DNA of 64,000 nucleotides from Beroe forskalii. Taxonomy: Eukaryota > Ctenophora > Nuda > Beroida > Beroidae. Within the stretch, counting starts at the first letter, position 1, and each line of letters starts with the position of its first letter. Both the position numbers and the translations under genes were made by a program. The stretch spans positions 62,001 through 126,000 of the forward strand of contig WFMF01000052.1 of the NCBI GenBank assembly GCA_011033025.1. Direction: 5' to 3'. Shown piece after piece: positions 56,011-64,000 of the stretch. The notes under the pieces were generated by a model that searched no databases, was not told the DNA's origin, and was given only the letters and a program-made list of their open reading frames with translations.

Positions 56011-57479
56011 CTGAATTTCAGCACGGCCGTTGATATAAATTTCGGATTTCAGATGTCTCACAATCTCTGGTCTATGACTACGTAATATTTGAGAATTTGC
56101 AGAGCTTTATCCCACTACTTCCATGCAATTGTGCTCGTAAAAGTAATCCATGCACATTGCACGTGGCACATGATCAGTTCACGATTCATCATTGCATGTG
56201 ATCATTAAATTTCGGAAAGTTACCAAATTTCCTCATTTTATTTGGTAGCAACAGAGCTATACATCATATAATGGAGATTGGAGTAATGGTACCTACACAC
56301 TAAGTTAACGTAAAATCGACAGAGTATCAAAATGTACATATCGGAGGAGAATGATTGATATGATCACAATTGCCAGTTTAGAAACCGTCAGTCCACCATA
56401 ACCCAAAATTCATCGTTTGGGTGGTTTCGGATTGTTGTGGGTTGTTTTGGGTTGTTTCGGGCTGTTTCGAAACCACTTACGAAACAGCACAAAGTGCATA
56501 ATTCATATTTTGTGGAATCGCCTGGTTTCAGGTGGTTTGAATACCCCAATTTACGCAAAAATTTCGAAACTAGCGCAAAACGAACCAAAATTTTACTTAA
56601 ATTTGAACTACCCAAAACCACCCGAACCCATCCAGAATATGGATTTTGGATAGTTTCAGGTGGGTTGGGTCGTTTTAAGGTCATTTTGGTGGTTAGAATT
56701 CCCCAATTTATGCAAAAATTTTGAAACGAGCCAAAATTTTACCTTTGTTTGGAACTACCCGAAACGACCCAACCCACCGAACCAACCCAAAATATGAATT
56801 TTGGGTGGTTTTGGGTGGTTTCGAATTGGTTTCGGGTGGTTTTGGTTGGTTTCGGGTGGTTTCGGTGTTTTAAGTTCCCAATTTATGCTAAAATTTCGAA
56901 ACCATCCCGAAGCCAGCCGAAACCAGCCCGAAACGACCCAAAATTTAACTTAAATGTGGGTGAACCGAAACCACCCGAAACCACGAAACCACCCAACCCA
57001 CCGTTGGCTGGGTTGGGTGGGTTCAAACAGGTTCGTCGCGGGTGGTTTCGGATGGTTTCGGGTGGTTTCAGGTGGTTTCCGGGTGGTTTCGGGTGGTTTC
57101 GGAGTTATGTTGGGTGGTTTCGGGGGTGGTTTCGGGTGGGTTGGGTGGTTTCGGGTGGTTTCGGGTGGTTTCGGGTGGTTCCACCTTTTAGTATCAACGT
57201 AGGTTTTTGAAGTTTTAAATTTAAGAAGCCAAGGCCTGCTTTGATGGATCAAAAATGCATGTGCGATATAACAGATCCATGTCCAGCTTTGAAGACAGTG
57301 TACTCGTCAGAAAATTATCTAGCAAGCCGTACAATACAGGAAATAACAATGTATCGGGTCATATGCAGTGACAATGGGGTTGGCAAGAATGGGAGCCCGG
57401 GAATAGGGGGAGGCATTAACGTTCCCCCTATTCCTGAAATCACACATAACAGCGACACCCGTACATAGGCTTCCCCTTC

Positions 57480-58480
57480 ACATGGGATCACCTCTAATCA
57501 CGGGCTCACCTATACACCACTCCCCTGAATCTAGGGCTCACCTGATTTTCCGGGGCTCACCTCTATACTCGGTGTCACCCTAACCAGACTGTCACCATAC
57601 GAGGCTCCACCTAATCCTGGGCTTCATCAATGCCTTGGCATAACCCCGATACAAGGGCTCAGCCTTACCAGACTCACCTCATTGCCGGGCTTCACCATAA
57701 CAGGCTCCACCTTATCCTGGGCCTTACTGATATTTTGGACTAAGTGAAATATGGGATCACCCAAACGAGGCTCGCCCTTACCTTGGGCTTCACCATACTT
57801 GGCTCCACCTTATCCTAGGCTCCACCTTATCCTGGGCTTCACCATAGGTTGGGCTCCCCCACACTTACTCGCACTCCCCTACCAACCGGGGCTACCCAAT
57901 ACTAACTCGGGCTCCCCCATACTAACTTGGGTTCCCCCATTCTAACCTTGCCCCCCCCCCCCTATATACATACTAACTCTGTCTCCCCCATACTAACTCG
58001 GACTTCCCCATACTAACCTGGGCTTCCCCATACTAATTCGGGCTCCCCCATACTAACCTGTGCTCCCCCATACTAACCTGGGCTCCCCTTTACTAATTCG
58101 GGCTCCCCTATACTAATTCAGGCTCCTCCACACTAATTTGGGCTCCCCCATACTAACCTGGGCTCCCCCATACTAATTCGGGCTCACCCATACTAATTCA
58201 GGCTCCTCCACACTAATTTGGGCTCCCCCATACTAACCTGGGCTCCCCCATACTAATTCGGGCTCCCCCATACTAACCTGGGCTCCCCCATACTAAATCA
58301 GGCTCCTCCACACTAATTTGGGCTCCCCCTTAGTAACTTCCAGGGCTCCCCCATCACCCATGCAAAGCTGGGCTCCCCCATACTATTTGATTATTTGTGC
58401 ACCTCAACCAACTCGGGCTCACCCACAAACTCGGGCTCCCCCATACCAACTCGGGCTCCCTCAAAATAACTCGACGCTCT
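57480..58480. repeat. 1-kb minisatellite, about 20-bp unit GGGCTCCCCCATACTAAYYY
   Basis: Near-regular units fill 57840-58480; more degenerate relatives (GGGCTTCACCAT, GGCTCCACCTTATCC) reach back to about 57480. A higher-order repeat of about 105 bp appears at 58100-58320. No coding meaning. Confidence 0.85.
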
Positions 58481-58891
58481 GTTATGGTGGAGCAATAATT
58501 TATACTAAATTATAGTAGGTTCCCTAACTTTTCACATGCATATTATACATGCTTATGCATTACTATCTTTCTGCTGACCTACTAATATTATTATTGGCCA
58601 TCATTACAATGCATATTGTTCATATGAAACTCGGCTACGCCTCGTCTAATATGCACTAATATGCATCTCAATGCTGTCAAATACTAATAAAATACAGCAT
58701 TAACCTAATGATCATAGCGCTGAGTTGTGGTGAACTGCCACTGTGACGCAATCGCGTGGTAACATAAAGGTGCGATATCTCACGATTGGAGGGGCTTAGA
58801 AACATGGGGATTTCACACATTTTGATTTCACAGTATTTATAGGTAAATTAGATAATAAAATATGGTACTTTTTCTGTAGTTGCCAACCCCT

Positions 58892-59771
58892 TTAACAAAT
58901 TGGAAATAAATGGGGAAAATTGGGAAATAAATTGGGAAACAAAAGGGGGTACAAAGGTTGTCTGACCCGTTCGCGGGGGAAAAACGTCTGACAATACAAA
59001 GGAGAGTATTTTCATTACCAGAAAGTTCACCAGACTTGGGGGTGCGTTTGCTCGATGTACCAAAAAATAAGTGAGCAAAATTTTAGCACAGATAAGAAAG
59101 AAGGGGGCACCTATTATCTTTTCAGGTTGGAGGAGACTTACTTTTGCAGCCCATCAAATTGATGTATAGACTTATAGAGGGCAAAGTATCAATTTAGGAA
59201 AGAATGTATGGTTTTATGATCGCAGCCAGGTTTACAGTGAGGTACCAAAACTACTACTCACCTCTTACTTGAAATAGTTTAAAAAACTTAACGATGAAAT
59301 AGTACAGTAGTCAGCATCGAAAATTAGTCATTGAAAACATTCAGTCTGAATAACGCGGTTTTAATAAGTATTGGCCGAGTGAATTGGCGCGTTACATTAC
59401 CTACGTATTTTAAAATTGATTTGTAGAGGGAAAGATGTAGTTGGAAGGGATGAAAGAGGGGGTGACATGGCGGGAAGCCGGAAGTGAGACAATATAAACA
59501 AGCCAGAAAGTGTTAAGATGATTGATGGATCTAAAGCTGGATGAATATAGCAACAGGACACGCCAACAAAACGATAGAAATGGCTCCATTACGAATTGTT
59601 GATACCACAGCATTGCACTTCATTATGGCTTCCGATGATAAGGCACTGCAAGTAGGGAGATACAGACGTGTGCATACGAAGCTCATCAAGTTCTCACTCA
59701 TAATATCAAGGACACAATATGGCAATAACACATGACATGTACAAGCAGTTTAGAAGCAAGTTATTACTTTA
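58892..59771. other. No recognised gene
   Basis: Short ORFs on both strands overlap at 59410-59735 without a family match. The sequence is moderately AT-rich, with no clear repeat ends. Confidence 0.35.
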
Positions 59772-59772
59772 C

Positions 59773-60430
59773 TAGCGTTTGCCCGCGAAGAATCGCGGAA
59801 ACAATCAACCTGATACCTTTGGTTTATCTTGTATCCAGCAGCCAACAGACCTGCATGAGACTGGCGCCTGGACAAAGTGGCAAACGGATCTATGCCCATA
59901 ATGGGCATTTTTACGGTAATTTTTTACGGTAATCAGGTGCTAACAAAGCAACACGAGAAAGCACATTTGACACAGTTTAAATCTTGATTTCTGAAGATCT
60001 TGTAATTCATCTTACCTGGCGATTCTGCCACAGTTTGGCTCTAGGCAATCTTGCAACGTTAGCTTGTCACTTCCCAAAGCATGTACTTTCCTAGGCATAC
60101 CAGGCAAGTTCCCCCAAAAATAACGTGGTCTGAGGAAGGTACAAATTTACTTTCAGACAATTTCAATCATCGGGGGGAAAGTGATTGCCGAGTAAACTTT
60201 TTGAAAATAACATCCATTCCTTATCAGAGTTATTTTGGGAATTTGGGTCAATGCTTGCAAATTCTGCCATTCGTTTCTTGCTTACCTACCGGTTCATGCA
60301 CGACAAATCTTTTCCGTTGACGACAACAGGATTAGCCTGCAGGACCCTCGAAATGCAAGACTTGTCGTCTTTGGACATGGTCACCACGTTCTCAAACAAC
60401 CAGAACACGTGATTTGAAGCTGATGTCTCA
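59773..60430 (-). mobile_element. Helitron-like element, minus strand, 5' end not defined
   Basis: Read on the minus strand, the sequence ends with hairpin CCGCGA-TTC-TTCGCGG, GCAAACG and CTAG followed by T (59790-59772). This is a Helitron-type 3' terminus. The opposite end is not resolved. Overlapping short plus-strand ORFs (60081-60417) have no recognised motif. Confidence 0.5.
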
Positions 60431-60499
60431 CGCACGTAGCTGCGGGGTAGGATCCTTAATTCAAGATTTTACTTTCCAGCTATCATTGTGTGAGAGTTA

Positions 60500-60693
60500 T
60501 ACAGTGAAAAGTGAATATCTTACATTTTGCTCATGAAACTTTTAGGGGTTTATTAAACCATACATTAGTACCTTTAAATTGCCCAGGCAATGCTCATTAT
60601 GCAAGCAGCAGAATTGCTGAAATTTGTAAAAACTCTACATTTGGTGGCATAATGGATGCAGAATGTGGCATCAATGTATTATGTAGACAGTGA
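60500..60693 (+). other. Short Cys-containing ORF, unidentified
   Basis: From about 60526 the frame reads FRGLLNHTLVPLNCPGNA, SRIAEICKNSTFGGIM and ECGINVLCRQ before a stop. An AG at 60544-60545 could be an acceptor. The composition is protein-like but no domain is recognised, and no partner exon is seen. Confidence 0.25.
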
Positions 60694-60728
60694 TAAGTGA
60701 ACCATAATCTTATAATTTAAAAAGTTAT

Positions 60729-61373
60729 AAGGGGGCCGGGGGGGCCGAGGTCGATTTCCGGTTTTTTGATGTTTCTGATAGAGCAGAACGCCAGCTACCA
60801 GTAGGTTTTTACCCCATGAAAAAATATTATTCCTAGCCGAAGTTATGACTTTTTGAAATCGCAGGTTCGCCTGTTATTACAGTGCACGTGCGGGCTTTTC
60901 GACGCGATTTGCCGAAAATCAACTTTAAAATCTATCTTCTCCTACAAATTTTGAGGAAAACCCTTGACCTTGAAACGTGGTAGTTATGTTCTAGGGCATA
61001 TAACTCAACCTTGTATCGAGCCGATTTTTTTAGGCCTCAAAATTTGAATTTTCAAAGGAGAAAAAATCGTCAAAAATAGATTTTTTCAAAAGTTGAGTTT
61101 TGGCAAAAATCAAAAATCGTCGATAAAAGTTGAGTTTTATGCCCTAGTACTGTTTCAAGGGTTTTCTCCAAAATTTGTAGGAGAAGATAGATTTTTAAGT
61201 TGAAAAGTTTAAAGTAACTTCGGCTATTACAGGCGAACAATAAAAATTTATAACTTCGGCTAGGAACAATATTTTTTCATGGGGTAAAAACCTACTGGTA
61301 GCTGGCGTTCTCCTCTATCAGAAACAACAAAAACCCGAAAATCGACCTCAGACCCCCCCCCCCCGGCCCCCTT
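60729..61373. mobile_element. 645-bp foldback element with G-rich ends
   Basis: AAGGGGGCCGGGGGGGCC with GAGGTCGATTT on the left matches the complement of the right end (GACCCCCC...GGCCCCCTT). Arms share AACGCCAGCTACCAGTAGG, ACTTCGGCTAGGAA and TAGATTTT-type phrases. Unpaired centre near 61020-61120. It directly precedes DNMT3 copy 2, where further catalytic exons would be expected. Confidence 0.85.
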
Positions 61374-61577
61374 AAAAGATCAATCAATCCCAGTCGTAAC
61401 TGCAATGTGATATCAATAACTGCTAAAAAGCTATTTTGGATTTGTAGAAGATCAGGAAGAGAAAATTCGCTTTGAAATACAACTCGTTTGAGCAGCACAA
61501 TCACCACTTTTAGCAGCAGATTACACTACTTCACTAAGACAAAAGATAATATTATTTCCACATAGCAACCTGAGTAC

Positions 61578-64000
61578 CCTGTAGAACTCGAAGAAGAGTC
61601 TGCCGGTGCCCTGGTAGATTCCCTTTCTAGCAGGGTTCACATGGGAGAGCTCATTGCACGGACTTCCTCCCATGACCAGATCGTATCTGTAAAGTTATAT
61701 TCTTATATATCTTGGACATAATTCTCCCCTTTTAAGTATTGATACCTTTAATCTTTTATTTCGACTGCATTGATGCCTCTATTTCGGGAAATACAGAATG
61801 TATTCAGAACTGTGAGAAGGTTACCAAACTATCCATGTACCCGTTTGAGAGTGAGCTTCTTAATGTCTCCTATCTGAACAACATGGGGGTGGTGAACAAG
61901 TGACACTTTGATAGCTTCTTCATCAATCTCACTTGATGTGTACTTACTGATCTGAAATAAAACATTTTCCTTGGGCCGTCAAAGCCTGGCAAGAAAGATG
62001 CTGTGTAGCATAATAATGTCCCGCTTAGGCTTTTCGCCCTTGGCTGACACCATGGTCCTCTGTTTATGAACATGGCCATCGGCCGAGGGGCGGTCAGAGG
62101 ACTGCTGCCTTGCACTGGTATTCTACCTAGATATGATAACAATTAAATAAAAAAGCTACTGGGTAAAGTGTATGGAGATAATGCACTGATTTTCATGAGC
62201 GATAAAGCGTTGTAAAAGTTAAGCTGTTAAGTTCTGTACCAAGATATCATTGCAATTATATTATCAGTTAATAACATGTTAGACAATGAACCAAGAGCAG
62301 TGCAAGACATCAATGGAAATCGTTAATAATGACATGGTAATTTTAAGTCGGTAAGTAGCAACCAGTATTTACTTACTAAAGGCTTAAGTTATAATAATTA
62401 ATCAAAACGTAGTCTCTGAGTTTATGGTGTAATTCAACATTCAATACCTGCAAACCAACCCTATTGAGAGCCACAAGTCCTGTTGATATCCCATCAAACA
62501 AGCTGAGCACTCTGATGGGTTTCCTTTGGGGTACAGGAGGAACTGGGTATGGGATGTAGACATTGTAATCGCAATCTTTACTATCACTTTTCATCAGCAA
62601 CGTTTTCAACTGCTCCTGAAAGGGTGAAGTACCGACAGTGACTATTACTTTCTTATCATTATCAAGGCAGCAAATTAAAAAGAAATAAGAGCATCAGTCT
62701 AAGTGTGAATGTTGCGTTTTGGGAATATTGAACGTATTGTCATTTTTTCTTGAAAGAGGATACCACTAACTCAATACAAAATAATGAATCATATGAAGAA
62801 TATGTAGTATATATTTCTATGTTTCCATATAAGATACCTTGACAATAAGACAATTAAATACCTGCCAGTCCTTCCTTCGTGATAGACTTCCCATCTTTCC
62901 GGTCTCAGAGCACAGGATACAAAGCCAGGGCTTAGGCAGATCTTCAGCAGTTTTCATGGACTTTGTGTAACAGAATCGACTCGATACAGTCGTGGCAATA
63001 TGGTCTTCCACACTGCAACTCATCACAGATGAGCAGTAGATTTTCTCCACTGTTACAAATGGAGCAATAGAAACCTGGATGTAAGGATTCTACTTTAACT
63101 TTGTCACGGGAATCAAATTTCTTTGAACAAAATGAAGCACTTAATAAACAAAAATGGTTTTTTTTGGTTTGTTGCTTCAAATTAACAACTTACTTAGTGA
63201 CGAAGTGATGAAATATATTAATATGATATGGAATTTTGATTTATTGAATCTTTAGGAATTTTGGGCTTTCATGCGAGCAGATATCTTGAAATCTCAAGCC
63301 ACTTATTTTCTGGTTTGTGATGTCTATAAAAGTATAAAAGTGAAACTTGAAAGTGAAAGTTTTGTTTGAATAAAGTTTCGTTTTGACGCCTAGAAAAAAG
63401 AACTCAAGAAATTAGCCTTATCCCTTCATCCGTTTGTCATCTCTTTGCACAGATACTTACTCGGGAAAAGTTAGGACAGAGAACTATAAATCTCTACATA
63501 TACCAGAATGTATACATACGTATACCTTATCTAATATCTATTATTGCAAAATTGCAGCAACACGCATATGCAAATTTATTTTGATAAGATCCTACTACTA
63601 TTATACATCATAAAATTTATATACAATTATAAACTGTTGATCGATCATCGATCGACCAATTCCATTTGATCGACCGACGAATGTTACGGCCGCCTCATTG
63701 ATAGGTGACAGCAATAAAATGATTTGTGTACCTGTTTCATCCTCATTGCACAACAGAGTACCCTGCAAAAATTCTTGCATGCAAACTTTGCAAAGGTAGC
63801 ACCTTTCAAATAGTGGATGAGAATGTTGAACATTATTTGTTTGGCAAACCATACAAAATATATTCTCATATAGAATACACGAAATTTCTGTATGACCATT
63901 GAGTTCTCTGGGGTCAGTTACAGTTTTAAAATAAGAATCGGTAGGGCTCCACTGTCTTGGTGGTCCATTAGGAACAAAGCCTCCTAGAGCCCACTGTACC
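61578..64000 (-). pseudogene. DNMT3-like gene, copy 2, frameshifted; runs off the right edge
   Basis: Exon counterparts: 63732 upward to the window end (PWWP tail WALGGF and first ADD half), 63074-62862 (second ADD half), 62615-62458 region ending at 62448 (motif [10 protein letters not shown], intact), 61951-61841 and 61686-61578 (motif IV). Relative to copy 1, the ADD exon has one extra base (CGACTCGATACAG against CGACTCATACAG), leading to a stop after HENC. The motif IV exon lacks 17 bp around GPF, so GGSPCN is out of frame. Copy 2 lacks both large intron insertions of copy 1 but has about 42 bp more beside the motif IV intron and a TTAAATA-type gain near 62855. No catalytic exon is found left of 61578. 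Most likely a decaying duplicate; a misplaced second haplotype or sequence errors are possible. Confidence 0.85.

Larger units (their letters stand above)
53839..57199. mobile_element. 3.4-kb foldback of CCGAAACCAC minisatellite arms
   Basis: Ends are exact inverted copies of CGTTGATACTAAAAGGTGG. The left arm (53855-54400) is CCGAAACCACC in repeat, with CCCAACCCA variants. The right arm (56400-57185) is mostly the complement, GGTGGTTTCGG. Local reversals occur at 54415-54495, 56595-56630 and 56755-57000. The Gly/Phe/Val-rich ORFs over it are translations of the repeat. Confidence 0.8.
53360..58891. mobile_element. 5.5-kb TTAA-flanked element filled with repeat arrays
   Basis: TTAA at 53356-53359 and 58892-58895 flanks inverted ends AGGGGTTGGCAACTA (15 bp exact, then diverged). 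Farther in, GACGTCACTGTGGCAGTAAC on the left matches GCGTCACAGTGGCAGTTCAC read from the right. The inside holds a foldback minisatellite, a mariner-type repeat pair and a 1-kb minisatellite. No transposase ORF. Same flank type as 23279-27678 but different ends. Confidence 0.65.

Noticed and set aside
53815-57252. Gly/Phe/Val/Trp-rich and Pro/Asn-rich ORFs up to 189 codons
   Set aside because: They translate the CCGAAACCAC minisatellite and exist in several frames at once.
61292-61507. Minus-strand ORF as the next catalytic exon of DNMT3 copy 2
   Set aside because: It lacks the expected WLFENV and later methyltransferase motifs and overlaps the foldback end.

Overview
The window looks like nuclear DNA from an invertebrate animal. 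It has spliced genes with GT-AG introns, a PWWP-ADD-methyltransferase DNMT3, an ER thioredoxin-fold protein of PDIA4/ERp72 type, a microsomal P450 and a rhodopsin-type GPCR. Between and inside these genes is a dense load of mobile DNA: MULE, Helitron-like, TTAA-flanked, foldback, non-LTR, Penelope-like and tRNA-derived SINE elements. The sequence is AT-rich with sharp GC-rich islands inside repeats. A sponge or cnidarian would fit, but nothing seen here fixes the phylum. No rRNA, no functional tRNA, no CRISPR array and no bacterial operon structure were found.

Layout. 1-7.4 kb: six minus-strand exons of a DNMT3-like gene whose catalytic 3' end runs off the left edge; two introns carry composite insertions. 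7.4-12.1 kb: repeats, a decayed Penelope-like end and a 2.2-kb foldback element that stops about 100 bp before an intronless P450 gene (12.13-13.65 kb). 13.7-20.5 kb: SINE copies, GC-rich repeat DNA, and a 5'-truncated non-LTR retrotransposon. 20.7-43.3 kb: a PDIA4-like gene on the plus strand with eight well-supported exons and two damaged 3' exons. Its second intron (about 8 kb) holds a 4.4-kb TTAA-flanked element with a regular array of short motifs and a THAP zinc-finger ORF, plus Helitron-like copies. Its eighth intron (about 10 kb) holds a GPCR gene that is split by a 3.27-kb MULE. 43.3-61.5 kb: mostly repeats, including two consecutive Helitron-like elements, a tandem dimer of a 1.4-kb element, and a 5.5-kb TTAA-flanked element filled with minisatellite foldbacks. 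61.5-64 kb: a second DNMT3 copy in the same orientation, without the intron insertions of copy 1 but with two frameshifts.

The genes do not form a pathway. What ties the window together is mobile-element activity: empty and filled sites can be compared between the two DNMT3 copies, and the MULE left a clean 9-bp target duplication inside the GPCR reading frame. All identifications come from reading the sequence and from family motifs; no database search was run.
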